Source: Catenulispora sp. EB89
GTDB taxonomy: Bacteria; Actinomycetota; Actinomycetes; Streptomycetales; Catenulisporaceae
Assembly (NCBI RefSeq): GCF_041261445.1
Contig: NZ_JBGCCU010000018.1
Location: forward strand, 62,001-126,000
Length of the DNA: 64,000 bases
Direction: 5' to 3'
Both the position numbers and the translations under genes were made by a program. The notes beneath the pieces are model-generated. The model did not search any database. It had not been told where the DNA came from and saw only the letters and a program-made list of their open reading frames with translations. The first letter of the stretch is position 1. Every line of letters begins with the position of its first letter. Positions 8,815 through 19,400 of the stretch are shown here, piece by piece.

Positions 8815-10502
8815 CGACGGTGGAATCCCGGTCCGACACGGCCGAGGACGGCCCGGGACCACAGGGCGGGGCGCTCGCGGCCGCTGAGGCGACTGGCGCG
8901 GCCGGGCCGGCGAGGCCGACGATCGAAGCCGCCGAGGCCGAGGCGGCCGGGTCGGCGGTCGAAGCCGCCGAAACGGCGGATGTGCGGCGATCGAGCTTCG
9001 GCGACCGCATCAACACCCTGCTTCGCGGCCGGCTCCCGCTGGCGCTGATCATGATCCTGCAGATCGTCCTCGCGTACCGGCTGTCCAACTCGGCCTTCGA
9101 GGACGAGTCGCTGTACCTCTACGCCGGCCACCGCGAGCTCGCGTTGGAGCTGCACGGCACGCCGACGTACGACTCCTACCCGAGCTACTTCTCCGGCGCC
9201 CCGTTCCTCTATCCGATTCTCGCCGCCGGCGCCGACCACCTCGGCGGCCTGGAGGCGGCCCGGGCGATGAGCCTGCTCTTCCTGCTCGCGACCACCGGAA
9301 TCGTCTGGACGATCACGCGGCGGCTGTACGGACAGGCGCCGGCGATCCTTGCGGCGCTGCTGTTCGCGACCTCTGCGCCGACGCTGTTCCTCAGCCGGTT
9401 CGCCACCTACGACGCGTTGGCGATCCTGCTGCTGGCGACGGCCTTCTGGATCGTGGTGCGGACGGCGCGAATGCCGGTCGTCGTGGTGCTGGCGGCAGCC
9501 CCGGTACTGGCGTTGGCAGTCGCGGTCAAATACGCGGCGCTGCTGTACGTGCCCACGGTCATCGCCGTGTCAGTGTTCATAGTCCCGGACCACTCATACC
9601 CGCGCCGTGCCCAGTGGATCAGAGGACTGGTACGCGGTCTGGCGTTGACGGCCGGAGTCGTGGCGCTGCTACTCGCCGCGTACATGTCCCTCAGCCCTGA
9701 TATGAAGCTCGGCATCAGGCAGACCACGACCAGTCGCGATCAGGGCGGCGACCCCGTGTCGGCGATCGTCCGGCTGTCGATGGTCTGGTGCGGCTGGGTG
9801 TTCGTGCTGGCCGTGATCGGCACCTGTTTCGAAGCGCTCCGCCGCAACCGCTCGCGGGCTCGAACATTGTTGGCGGCCACCCTCGCGGGCTCGGCGCTGC
9901 TGGCCACCGTCTACCAAGCGCATCTGCACAAGATGCAGTCTCTGCACAAGCACCTCGGCTTCGGTCTGATGTTCGCCGCACCGATTGCCGGCTTGGCGAT
10001 CGCCGGTCTGGCGCGTCTCCAGCACAAGGACGTCCGCAAACGCATTCCGGGCCTGGCGTTGGGAATCGCGGCCGTTCTGACTCTCTACGCCACGCACGCC
10101 GTGGTACCGCTCTACGACGGCTGGCCGAACTCGACGAAGATGGTCGCCGCCATCCGCCCGCTCGTACACGAGGGGCATGAGCGGTATCTCGCCGAGGAGA
10201 ACGAGGTGCCGCGGTACTACCTGCGGGACAAGACGCAGCCGTACGAGTGGTTCACGACGTTCTTCTTCTCGTACACGACGAAGCAAGGCCAGGCGCTGCA
10301 AGGCGTCCAGGCATACCAGAGCGCTTTGCAGGACCACTACTTCAATCTGGTGATCCTGGACCACGGCCCGACGGCGGCACTCGACGACGAGCTCGACAAG
10401 ACGCTGAGCGCGAAGGGCTCTGGATACACGCTGGTGGCGCAGGTCCCGGGAGCGACCAGCCACGGGACACAGATGTACGAGGTGTGGGCGGCGGCCGGGT
10501 AG
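8811..10502 (+). CDS. Second GT39-like polytopic glycosyltransferase
   Basis: A 563-residue protein. GTG at 8811 overlaps the previous stop by four bases (GTGA). The frame stays open far upstream, but that part is only a shadow of the previous gene. Residues 1-65 are an Ala/Glu-rich cytoplasmic tail with repeated EAAE. TM1 is about 75-92, then the loop motif AFEDESLYLYAGH (Glu97, Asp98, Glu99) gives the acidic GT-C signature. About ten further hydrophobic segments follow, and a C-terminal soluble domain (about 430-563). It is a paralogue in fold of the upstream gene but clearly diverged, so the operon probably adds two different sugars or acts on two acceptors. Confidence 0.85.
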   Translation: MTTVESRSDTAEDGPGPQGGALAAAEATGAAGPARPTIEAAEAEAAGSAVEAAETADVRRSSFGDRINTLLRGRLPLALIMILQIVLAYRLSNSAFEDESLYLYAGHRELALELHGTPTYDSYPSYFSGAPFLYPILAAGADHLGGLEAARAMSLLFLLATTGIVWTITRRLYGQAPAILAALLFATSAPTLFLSRFATYDALAILLLATAFWIVVRTARMPVVVVLAAAPVLALAVAVKYAALLYVPTVIAVSVFIVPDHSYPRRAQWIRGLVRGLALTAGVVALLLAAYMSLSPDMKLGIRQTTTSRDQGGDPVSAIVRLSMVWCGWVFVLAVIGTCFEALRRNRSRARTLLAATLAGSALLATVYQAHLHKMQSLHKHLGFGLMFAAPIAGLAIAGLARLQHKDVRKRIPGLALGIAAVLTLYATHAVVPLYDGWPNSTKMVAAIRPLVHEGHERYLAEENEVPRYYLRDKTQPYEWFTTFFFSYTTKQGQALQGVQAYQSALQDHYFNLVILDHGPTAALDDELDKTLSAKGSGYTLVAQVPGATSHGTQMYEVWAAAG

Positions 10503-10522
10503 TCACCCGGACGCCGCCCGGC

Positions 10523-10564
10523 GGGGCGAGTGTGGTGGGGCGAGTGCGGTGGGGCGAGTGCGGC
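10523..10564. repeat. Three tandem 14-bp units
   Basis: Three head-to-tail copies of GGGGCGAGTGYGGY run at 10523-10536, 10537-10550 and 10551-10564. They sit between the convergent ends of the GT operon and the minus-strand gene at 10581. No function is evident; slipped-strand expansion is a possible origin. Confidence 0.85.
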
Positions 10565-10580
10565 GGGGTCGCCGGATCGC

Positions 10581-10925
10581 TCACTCGCTCCGCGCGGCCG
10601 GGGCCGCGAACGCCGGTTCGACCGCCTGCCGCAGGGCGATGGCGGCGTGCAGCAGGCTCGCGGTGGTCAGGACGTCCTGCTCGTTCGGGCCGACGATCCG
10701 CCATCGGCCGTCGGTGCCCCGTGCTCGGGCGACCCCGAGCCGGACCGGACGGGTGATGTCGGTGACGTCGCTGATGGTGACCTCGCCGTCGGCCGCCACG
10801 GCCGAGAACGTGCGGCCCATGCATTTGACGACGGTCCGGTACCCGGACACCTCGTCGATGTCGAACACGCTGTTCACCTGCCGGTCAGAGGCCTCCGCCG
10901 GGCCTCTTCCTTCGCTTGCGGGCAC
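10581..10925 (-). CDS. Small unknown protein (about 114 aa)
   Basis: I do not recognise this protein. GTG at 10925 is chosen because GAGGAGG lies about 10 nt upstream; the frame is open back to 10979. The product has two halves: a beta-rich segment (VNSVFDIDEVSGYRTVVKC, FSAVAADGEVTISDV) and an amphipathic segment (GPNEQDVLTTASLLHAAIALRQAV). There is no signal peptide or TM. Codon use fits the neighbourhood and the sequence has normal protein-like composition, unlike shadow frames. It is convergent with the glycosyltransferase operon. Confidence 0.5.
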   Translation of the reverse strand: MPASEGRGPAEASDRQVNSVFDIDEVSGYRTVVKCMGRTFSAVAADGEVTISDVTDITRPVRLGVARARGTDGRWRIVGPNEQDVLTTASLLHAAIALRQAVEPAFAAPAARSE

Positions 10926-11036
10926 GATGGGCGCCCCTCCTCGCGTCGCCGGGCTCGGCAGAACCCTGATTCTTGGCAACTCAGTGTAGTCGCCGCCGCG
11001 AGCCCCTGGCCGACCGGGTGGCCGTCGGACCCATTA

Positions 11037-11048
11037 GGGGGTACCCCC
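11037..11048. repeat. 12-bp perfect palindrome GGGGGTACCCCC
   Basis: An uninterrupted palindrome in the gap between the unknown gene at 10581-10925 and DoxX. Its function is unknown; it could be a hairpin or a protein-binding site. Confidence 0.6.
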
Positions 11049-11101
11049 ACTGGCATCGGCCGGCATGATGCGCGAATGGCCGACGCCGCCGGCTCCGTGG
11101 C

Positions 11102-11200
11102 GCGACGATCGCCAGGCTCGAAGGAGGGAAGATCGCGTACCTTCGCGAGTATGCGACCTCGGCGCCGCTCTACGACTGGACGGGCATCTGGCGGGACTGA
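11102..11200 (+). pseudogene. C-terminal relic of a SnoaL/NTF2-like gene
   Basis: The frame ending at the TGA at 11198 reads LEGGKIAYLREY followed by ATSAPLYDWTGIW. This is characteristic of the last strand and tail of small actinobacterial NTF2/SnoaL-fold proteins. Upstream the frame becomes Arg-rich and meets a stop just before 11079, and the conserved N-terminal two thirds are absent. I read it as the remaining tail of a deleted gene. It could alternatively be a frameshifted, degraded copy; no intact start is visible. Confidence 0.5.
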
Positions 11201-11367
11201 ACGGCCCGGTGACAGGAACTTTCATCCGATTCCGAAGTTCGCGGCCGCATCTGAACCAGGCCCCTTATTTCAACGTTCTGTGACAGTCGGCCACACCTGG
11301 CCGTACCGGGGGACCACCACGGTCCGACGGCGCAGGCCGGCGGACGGACACGGAAGCGGAGAACCAG

Positions 11368-11799
11368 ATGTCCACCCTGAAGCCTGTGCCCGAATACGGC
11401 TCATCACTGTTCCGGATAGTGGTCAGCTTTCTCATCGCCTGCCACGGCGCCTCCACATTGACCGGCTTCCCCGTCTCGGGCAAGACGGTCTCGCCCCTGA
11501 TGTGGCCCGGCGGGGTCGCAGCGTCCCTGGAGCTCGGGTTCGGCGTGCTCGTGCTGATCGGACTCGGCACCCGGACGTCGGCGGTGATGCTCTCGGGGAC
11601 CATGGCGTACGCGTACTTCTCCGTGCACCAGGAGAAGGCCCTGCTCCCGATGCAGAACGGCGGCGAGCCAGCCGCGCTGTACTCGTGGGCGTTCCTCATG
11701 ATCGCGATCGTCGGGCCGGGGCCGCTGGCCGTCGACGCGCTGCGGGCGAGGGCGAAGGTACGCGTGACCGGCGGCGGTGAAGCCGCGGCGGCGGTTTAG
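11368..11799 (+). CDS. DoxX family membrane protein
   Basis: A 143-residue protein with four hydrophobic helices (about 13-32, 48-67, 72-90, 100-122) and the DoxX-type pattern LFRIVVSFLIACHG, then GGVAASLELGFGVLVLIGLGTR and a His/Glu-bearing loop SVHQEKALLPMQNGGEPAALYSWAFL. DoxX proteins are small quinone-related or redox-stress membrane proteins; the precise activity here is unknown. ATG at 11368 follows GGAGAACC. The gene appears monocistronic. Confidence 0.85.
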   Translation: MSTLKPVPEYGSSLFRIVVSFLIACHGASTLTGFPVSGKTVSPLMWPGGVAASLELGFGVLVLIGLGTRTSAVMLSGTMAYAYFSVHQEKALLPMQNGGEPAALYSWAFLMIAIVGPGPLAVDALRARAKVRVTGGGEAAAAV

Positions 11800-11919
11800 A
11801 CAGGTGTAAGCAGCCTGAGTGCCGGCCGGCTCCGAAGTACCGCTCCTTCGGGCCCGGCCGGGCTTCGGCACTGTCGGTTTCTCGCACCTGTCGCCACCGA
11901 GTCGCGTACTCTGCCGATC

Positions 11920-13098
11920 GTGCGCAGTGTCGTAGTCGTCGGGGGCGGGATCGTCGGTCTGGCCGTGGCCCGGGAGCTGGCCGGGCGGGGGCTGGGCGTC
12001 ACCGTGCTGGAGAAGGAGCCCGCCTGGGCCTCGCACCAGACCGGCCACAACTCGAACGTCGTCCACGCCGGGCTGTACTACAAGCCGGGCTCGTTCAAGG
12101 CCCGCATGTCCGTCGCCGGCAACCGGTCCATCGTCGACTTCGCCCGGGAGCACGGCGTACCCGTCGAGGTCTGCGGGAAGCTCGTCGTCGCGACCCGCGA
12201 GGAGGAGATCCCGGCGCTCGACGTACTGGCCGAGCGCGCCGTCGCCAACGGAGTGCCCGCGAAGCGGATCACCCCGGCCGAGGCGCGCGAGTACGAGCCC
12301 GAAGTTTCGTGCGTCGCCGCGCTGCGCGTCGAGTCCACCGGGATCATCGACTACCCCGGCGTCTGCGCCGCACTGGTCCGCCTCCTCGGCGAGGCCGGCG
12401 CCGACCTGCGGCTGAACAGCGCCGCGCTGGGAATCCGGCCCGGCCGCAACGGCGGCGTCGAGGTCGCCACCGCGGCCGGCATCATCCGCGCCGACACCCT
12501 GGTCAACTGCGCCGGCCTGCACTCCGACCGGGTGGCGCGCCTGGCGGGACTGACGCCGTCGGCCCAGATCGTGCCCTTCCGCGGCGAGTACTACGAACTC
12601 CGGCCCGAAAGCCGTCACCTGGTCAAGGGCCTGATCTACCCGGTCCCGGACCCGACGCTGCCGTTCCTGGGCGTGCACCTGACCCGGATGCTCGACGGCA
12701 GCGTCCACGCCGGCCCGAACGCCGTCCTGGCGCTGCGCCGCGAGGGCTACCGCTGGACTGACGTCTCCGCGAAGGACATCGCCGAAGTGGCGACCTTCCC
12801 CGGCACCTGGCGCCTCGCCCGCCGCTACGCCCTCCCGACCGGCCTGGACGAGGTCCGCCGCTCCTTCTCGAAGCGCCGCTTCGCCGCCAGCCTGGCCCGC
12901 CTCGTCCCGGCCGTCACCGAGGACGACATCGTCCGCCACGGCTCAGGCGTCCGCGCCCAGGCCATGCGCCGCGACGGCTCCCTGGTCGACGACTTCCTGA
13001 TCGAAACCACCCGCGACCAGGTCCACGTCCTGAACGCACCGTCCCCCGCCGCGACGAGCGCCCTCGAGATCGCCCGGCACATCGCGGACATCGTTTGA
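11920..13098 (+). CDS. lhgO: L-2-hydroxyglutarate oxidase/dehydrogenase
   Basis: A 392-residue FAD-dependent oxidoreductase of the DAO superfamily, which oxidises L-2-hydroxyglutarate to 2-oxoglutarate. The N-terminal dinucleotide-binding motif is VVVVGGGIVGLAVARELAGRG (residues 4-24). The family signature around GHNSNVVHAGLYYKPGSFKA (about 46-65) is present and is diagnostic for LhgO, as is the C-terminal GSGVRAQAMRRDG substrate/FAD region. Length matches the family. The GTG start at 11920 fits the N-terminus exactly, although no strong ribosome site is visible. It may be metabolite repair or feed the respiratory chain; no glutarate pathway genes adjoin. Confidence 0.92.
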   Translation: MRSVVVVGGGIVGLAVARELAGRGLGVTVLEKEPAWASHQTGHNSNVVHAGLYYKPGSFKARMSVAGNRSIVDFAREHGVPVEVCGKLVVATREEEIPALDVLAERAVANGVPAKRITPAEAREYEPEVSCVAALRVESTGIIDYPGVCAALVRLLGEAGADLRLNSAALGIRPGRNGGVEVATAAGIIRADTLVNCAGLHSDRVARLAGLTPSAQIVPFRGEYYELRPESRHLVKGLIYPVPDPTLPFLGVHLTRMLDGSVHAGPNAVLALRREGYRWTDVSAKDIAEVATFPGTWRLARRYALPTGLDEVRRSFSKRRFAASLARLVPAVTEDDIVRHGSGVRAQAMRRDGSLVDDFLIETTRDQVHVLNAPSPAATSALEIARHIADIV

Positions 13099-13153
13099 AC
13101 CAGCAGATCAAGGCTACAAGGGATGTCTGACCCCTACGAAGGGAGACGTCACC

Positions 13154-13360
13154 ATGTATGCCGGTGGTCTTCTCGCCACACTGCTCATCCTCGGGCTGAT
13201 CCTCCTCGTGACCACCCTGGCGGTGGTCATCTCAGAACCACGCAACGTCGGGGCGCCGAACACCCGCGAAGACCCCGCCGACGTCACCCGCCGCCTACGC
13301 GGCCAGGGGACGCGCGGCGGCCGACGCGCGGGGCGCGGGAGTGATGGGGCCGGGGGCTGA
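13154..13360 (+). CDS. Small single-TM membrane protein (68 aa)
   Basis: ATG at 13154 is preceded by AAGGGAG at ideal distance. Residues 3-26 form one strong TM helix (LLATLLILGLILLVTTLAVV), followed by a short basic, Gly-rich cytoplasmic tail. An alternative overlapping frame starting at 13123 lacks a ribosome site and is rejected. The function is unknown. The gene is followed by a strong terminator. Confidence 0.65.
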   Translation: MYAGGLLATLLILGLILLVTTLAVVISEPRNVGAPNTREDPADVTRRLRGQGTRGGRRAGRGSDGAGG

Positions 13361-13404
13361 TCTCACTGGACGCCGGGCGCTCGGCGGACAACTGCGTGCG
13401 ATTG

Positions 13405-13441
13405 AAGGGCGCTACCCGGCTGGGTAGCGCCCTTCGGTTGT
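13405..13441 (+). terminator. Rho-independent-type terminator hairpin
   Basis: A perfect 13-bp inverted repeat (AAGGGCGCTACCC / GGGTAGCGCCCTT) with a 4-nt loop lies at 13405-13434 and is followed by a short T-rich run (cggttgttt). It ends the lhgO/small membrane gene direction and lies just before the end of the convergent giant gene at 13491. Confidence 0.85.
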
Positions 13442-13490
13442 TTAGGTCGCGTGCTACGAGAGCTTGGTCAGCCCCTCGGTCGGTTCTCGG

Positions 13491-16400
13491 TCAGTTCTTG
13501 GTCAGTGTGATGTCGTCGCAGGCGGAGGTGCCTGCTGTGGATCGGTAGCAGTAGATGTCGACGCTGGTGTTGGTAGGCCCGGTGGTGAATTGGGTGGTGA
13601 GTTGGGTCCAGGTGGTGGCGGTGGTGGTGGTGCCGGTGTCGTCAGCCCCGGTGGGGTCGCTGTATTTCTTGGTGCCCAGGTTGGTGACGCCGCCGTCGGT
13701 GAGGATCCATCCGGTGAGGGTGTAGGTGGTGTTGGGTGTGAGGCCGTTTACCACCTGTTCGATGGATCCGGTGCCGCCGGCTGGTGCGTTGATCTGTCCG
13801 GCGTACGTTCCCGAGTGGGGGTTGGTGGTGGTGACTGCGGCGTTGTAGGCGGCGGTCCAGCCGGCCAGGGATCCCGCTTCGAAGTCGGGGTTGGCGATGG
13901 TTGCCGCGGTCTGCGTGAGGGTGATGTCGTCGCAGGCGGAGGAGCCTGCTGTGGATCGGTAGCAGTAGATGTCGGCGCTGGTGTTGTTTGCGCCGGTGGT
14001 GAACTGGTCGCTGAGCTGGGTCCAGCCGGTCGCCGTCGTGGTGGCGTCCTGGTTGTCGCCGGCGGGGTCGTACTGCTTGGCGCCGAGGATGGTGCTGCCG
14101 CCGTCAGTGCGGACCCAGCCGGTCAGCGTGTAGGAGGTGTTGGGTATCAGTCCGCTGACGACCTGCTCGATGGACCCGTTGCCGCCGGTGGGAGCGTTGA
14201 TCTGTCCGGCGTACGTTCCCGAGTGGGGGTTGGTGGTGGTGACTCCGGCGTTGTAAGCGGCGTTCCAGCCCGCCAGGTTCCCGGTTTCGAAGTCGGGGTT
14301 GGCCACGCCTCCCGCCGGCGGAGTGGCCAGCAGCGTGATGTCGTCGCAGGCGGAGGTGCCTGCTGTGGATCGGTAGCAGTAGATGTCGACGCTGGTGTTG
14401 CTCGCGCCGGTGGTGAACTGGTCGCTGAGCTGGGTCCAGCCGGTCGCCGTCGTGGTGGCGTCCTCGTTGTCGCCGGCGGGGTCGTACTGCTTGACGCCCA
14501 GGATGGTGCTGCCGCCGTCAGTGCGGACCCAGCCGGTGAGGGTGTACGAGGTGTTCGGCGCCAGGCCGGTGAGGACCTGCTCGATGGACCCGGTGCCGCC
14601 GGTGGGCGCGGTGATCTGGCCGGCGTAGGTGCCGGTGTGAGGACTGCTGGTGGTCGTTGCCGCGTTGTACGAGGCGGTCCACCCGGACAGGGTCCCCGAT
14701 TCGAAGTCGCCGTTCGGGATGGCCGGGCTGCTCAGGACGGTGACCCGGTTGGTGGTGGTGGCGCTGCCTCCGTTGAAGTCGGTGACCGTGGTGGTCGTGG
14801 TGTACGTGCCGGGCGTGGTGTACGTGTGCGACGCGGTGGCCGCCGTTCCGCTGACCGGAGCGGTGCCGTCGCCGAACGCGAACGTGTACCCGGTGATCGC
14901 GTACGCGCCGCCGATGGACGTGGACGCGTCCACCGTCATCGGGCTGCCGACCGCGGCGCTGCTCGGGATCTGCGCGCGCGCCGTCGGCCCGGCGTTCGAG
15001 GCCGGCCGCAGCACCAGCGTGTCGACGCCGGCGTTGTACCGGTTGCCGGTCGACGCGGCGTTGGTCGACTTCACCGTGAAGGTGAAGGTGTGTACTCCGG
15101 GCGTGGCGAACGTGACGGTGCCGAACGTGAACGGGCTGACGATCACACCGTTGTGGTAGCCGTCGAAGGTTTGCGGCAGTACGGCCTGGTTCGCCGTACC
15201 CGCGTCGACGGTCAGTGTCACGGTGCCGTAGTCGACGGCGCTGGTCATCGCCGGCTTCACCGAGTAGGTGCCGGCGTAGGGGACGTACCACGACAGGGTC
15301 ATCGTGGCGTTGGGGGCGGTGGCGCTGAGCATCTCCTGGGCGTTGTTGGACCAGGTGACGCCGCAGCAGTTGGTCTGGGTCGACAGGCTGCCGCCGGTGG
15401 CAGTGCTCTGCCACAGCGTCTCGGCCTCTGTCTGCAGCGCCGAGCCCGAGCCGACCGGCACGAGCCAGGCCTGCTGGGTGTTGCCCGAGCCGGCGCAGTC
15501 CCACAGCCACGGCGCGACGCCGGACTGGGTGCTGGCCTCGTTGTCCAGGCAGCGGCCCGATGCCGGGTTGTACAGCTGGGAATAGCCGTTGATGGAACCG
15601 TTCTGGCGTACGACGAAGCGCTGTCCGCCGCTGATGGCGCCGAACTGCGGGTCGTTCGGGTCGGTGACGCTCACGCAGTCCGAGATGGTCAGCGGTGAGG
15701 TGTCGGCGGTGCCGTAGTTGTCCGCCCAGGTCGAGCGGATGGTCAGGCACTTGTTGGTGTTGCCGGCCCAGCGGATCGAGCCGTCCGGTCCGAAGGTCCA
15801 GGCCTGGTTGATGTTGTTCAGGCAGGAGTACTGCTGCAGAGCCGTGTCGTTGTTGGTGTTCGCTCCGGGCAGGTCCAGGCACTGCTGGGAGTAGCCGACG
15901 CGGATCGGTCCGCTCGCCGACGTGGGGACCTGGCCGTTGAGGCTCCTGACCTGCTTCACCTGGGTCCAGGCGTTGCGGGACATGTCGTCGGCGGAGGCCG
16001 ACCACGACGCCCCGGACGCCGCGTTGGCGGTGGTGACCGGACCGTTGGCGGAGCCGGGCAGGAGCTTGAGCTGGCCATCGGGCTGGGTGCCCCACAGCGC
16101 CGGGTAGCCGGTCTGGCTGATGGTCCCGCTGCTGTCCACGGCCGGGCTGCCGGCGTTGACGAGCACCGGGTAGTCGGCGACCGACAGCGGTCCCTGGGCC
16201 ACGGTGTTGCCGGTGGGGCCGACCGAGTGCGCGGCGTTGAGGTTGCCCAGGCTGTACGGGTCCTCGACGTTGTTGGTGGCGGTGTTGTCGAACTGCCAGA
16301 GGTTGCCGGTGGTGCGGTCGCGTGCCCACAGGTCGGGGTAGGCCCCGTTGGAGGCGTCGCCCTTGATCTTGCCGGCCGCGATGAGGTCCATGTTCAGCCA

Positions 16401-19400
16401 GTTCCAGCCCGGCAGGGCCGCGTAGGCGCCGGTCAGGTTGGAGGAGCCGATCATGACCGGTGCGGTGACCTGGCCGACGCCGACTGGCTTGAACAGCCAC
16501 AGGTTGGCGCCGCCGTTGCCGTCGTCCTCAACGGTGATGAGGTTCGTCTTGCCCGCGAAGGTGCCGGGGTCCTGTCCGCCGACGGCGCCGAAGGCCAGGA
16601 TCTGCTTCACCCCGGACCAGTCGGAGCGGTAGCCGGCGCACTGGTTGCGCACGTCGATGGCCGCGTTGCAGCTCGGACGGGTCACCACCACCTGGTGCTG
16701 GACGGCGAACTGGTCGGCCGGCACCGTTCCGCCGAACGTGGCGGCGTTCAGGTAGTAGTAGAGCGCGCCGTTCTTGGCGGCGAACAGGTCGTCGACCGGG
16801 ACGCCGCGCTCGGCGCCGCGGTGCGTGATCAGGGTGTTGTCCCAGGTCTTGCCGTCCGGTGCGGCCGAGGCCGGGGCGGCCTCGTTCGCCGCGGCGGCGA
16901 TGTTCGCCGGCAGGTTGGCCGCCGGCAGCGCCGGGTCGGTGTTGCCGGGCAGTACCACCAGGTGGCTGGCGCCATGGCCGTCCGGCACCGCCATGACGAT
17001 GTCCGGCACGCCCTGGCCGGTGACGTCGCCCAGGGTGGTCACGTGGTTGGGGTTGCCCGGGGTGTAGAAGTCGTACTCGGCCACGGGGGAGAAGTTGCCG
17101 GCCCGGTCCACCGCACGGATCCACAGCGTGTTCTCACCGGCGGTGGTCAGACCGGTCGGCAGCGCCAGGGTGGTGGTGGGGCCGCCGCTCGCGGACAGCG
17201 TGGCGCCGCCCACGGACGTCACGCCGACCTGCGAGGAGTCGCGGTTGAGGACCCAGTCGTAGTGGTCGATCGGCACGCCGGTGGTGGTGCCGCCGATCGT
17301 CAGGTTGCCGCCCTGGGTCGCGGTCTTGACCGACACCGAGCCGATTGCCGGGAAGTCGGTCGAGGAGACCGTCGGCTTGTTGGGGGAGTTGAACGCGGCG
17401 GTGAAGAAGCAGTTGCCGTTGGGGTAGCCCAGCTGCGTGCCGAGAACGCTCTGCCCGTAGGTGTTGTCGGTGATGCCGCCGTCGCCGACGCCGTAGGCGT
17501 GGCCGTCGGTGATCGACAGGTTCGGATCGTTGTGCTGCGCCGCGATGTCCTGGCCGAAGCTCGCCGAGGCCAGGTAGTGGTACCAGCCGTCGGAGGCCGG
17601 CTGCCCGTTGAGCGTGCCGGAGGTGGCGGCCAGGTTGTTCTGGTATCCGGTCTTGCCGGTGACCGTCAGGTCGTTGAACCCGAGGTTGACCGCCAGGCTG
17701 GCCGGGTCGATGTCCTCGACTTCCTCGGTCGCGGTGATCGTGCCGGTGATGGTCTTGGCGATGTAGCCGCCGGGCTGGGCGGTGTCGCAGCTGCTTCCGC
17801 CGGTGGTGCTCGGCGTGATCTTCATGGCCACCGGCCGCGGCCACAGCCGGTAGGTGATCAACAGCTGCATGTTGCCGTCGTGCAGCGGATCCCACATGTT
17901 GCCGCCGTTGTCGCCGTCGTGGCGGTAGAACACGGCGTACCCGGCGGTGGCCGGGGTGGACTCGTTGTTGGCCTTCAAGCCGAAGGTGACGTCCGTGTGG
18001 TAGTTGTCGTGCAGCGGCTGCACGACGCTCTTGACGTTGACCGAGAACGTGTTCCCGTGCCCGCCGCAACCCGGGGTGGTGCTCTGGCCGTTCGGGGCGT
18101 TCATCAGCTTGGCGTCGGTGGAGTACCACGCCGAGGCGCCGGTGTTGCTCATGGAGTTCGCCCCGCCCGTGCCCAGCTGGTTCCGCCAGGTCGCGGGATT
18201 GTTGAAGGGGTCGAGCGTGTACAGGTCGATCGGCGCGCACGGTGAGGAGGCGCCGCCCTGGGTGGTGGCCTTGAAGACCGCGTCGGCGATCGAGCTGTTC
18301 TCGGGGAACACGCTGTTGTCGATCTTGAAGTTCACCATCGACCGGATGATGCCGCTGCCGGAGGAGTTGCCGACGCGGACGACCTCGTTGGTGCAGCAGG
18401 ACTCGGTGTCGTAGCCGTTGCGGTCGAGGCTGCTGTTGTAGATCTCCGCCCAGTGCTGGATCGGAGCACCGACCTGCGGGTCGACGTAGACCGGGTAGAC
18501 GGTGGTGGCGCCGCGCAGCAGCTTGGCGTCCGGGGTCACGTCCACCGTCGAGCCGTGCAGCGCCACGGGCATGACAGCGGTCTTCGACGCCGGGCCGGGG
18601 CCGTCGGCCGGGTCGGCGGGCGCCGTCGCGTCAGCGCTGTTCCCGCTGTTCGCGGTGTTCGCGCCGGCCGGCGGAGTCGCGGACTTCGCCACCGGATCGG
18701 GCGCGGCGGACCGCGTGGCCGGCTGGGTGGAGTCCCACATCAGGGGCGTGTGGCTGGTGAAGACGGGGTTGTTGCCGGCGTCCGTACCCACGATCGCGCC
18801 GGTGCTGTCCGTGCCGATCTTCACCCCGGCGCCGTCGATCCCGAGGTGGATCGCGGCCAGTGCCGGGTTGGCGGCGGCGGTCGCGGACTTCACGACCAGG
18901 ACCTCGCGCACGCCCAGCGAGTCGGCCGAGACCTCCAGGTCCACGCCGGGATAGATCTCCGGGTACGTCGCGGAGTTCTTGCTCAACGTCGGCTTGGGGA
19001 GCGTGCCGGGCCAGCTGATCGACACCTTCTTGCCGTCGGTGTCGACGGCGGCCAGCACGCCGGTCCCGCCGTCGGAGACGGTGATGGCGACCGGTGTGGC
19101 CTTGGTGTGCAGCTTGCCGTCGGTCCCCACCGCCAGGCTGGTGTCGATCGCCGACCAGGTGGCGCCGACCTTGGCGCGGACCGGCTCGACCGTCTGCTGG
19201 TAGCTGAACGTGCCGTCGGGATTCGCCACGGTCATCGCGTACGGCGTGGTGGCGGCGTCGACGATGACCGGCTTGCCGGTCTTCACGGCCTTGGCGTGCG
19301 CGTCGGCCTGGGACTTGCGCAGCGCCGCCTGCGGATCCGGCTTGGCCGGCGCGGGTGTGGAAGCTCCGGACTGCGCGGTCGTCGTGGTGGTGCCGCCCAC

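Larger units (their letters stand above)
10980..11367. other. 388-bp stretch without an intact gene
   Basis: This stretch contains only the relic of a SnoaL-like gene (11102-11200) and the upstream region of the DoxX gene. A short GC-rich inverted motif (gggggtaccccc, 11037-11048) is present. No intact ORF with a ribosome site was found. Confidence 0.5.

Noticed and set aside
16227-18245. 672-codon open frame antisense to the 2009-aa protein gene
   Set aside because: Val/Gly/Arg-rich shadow of a strongly supported gene.
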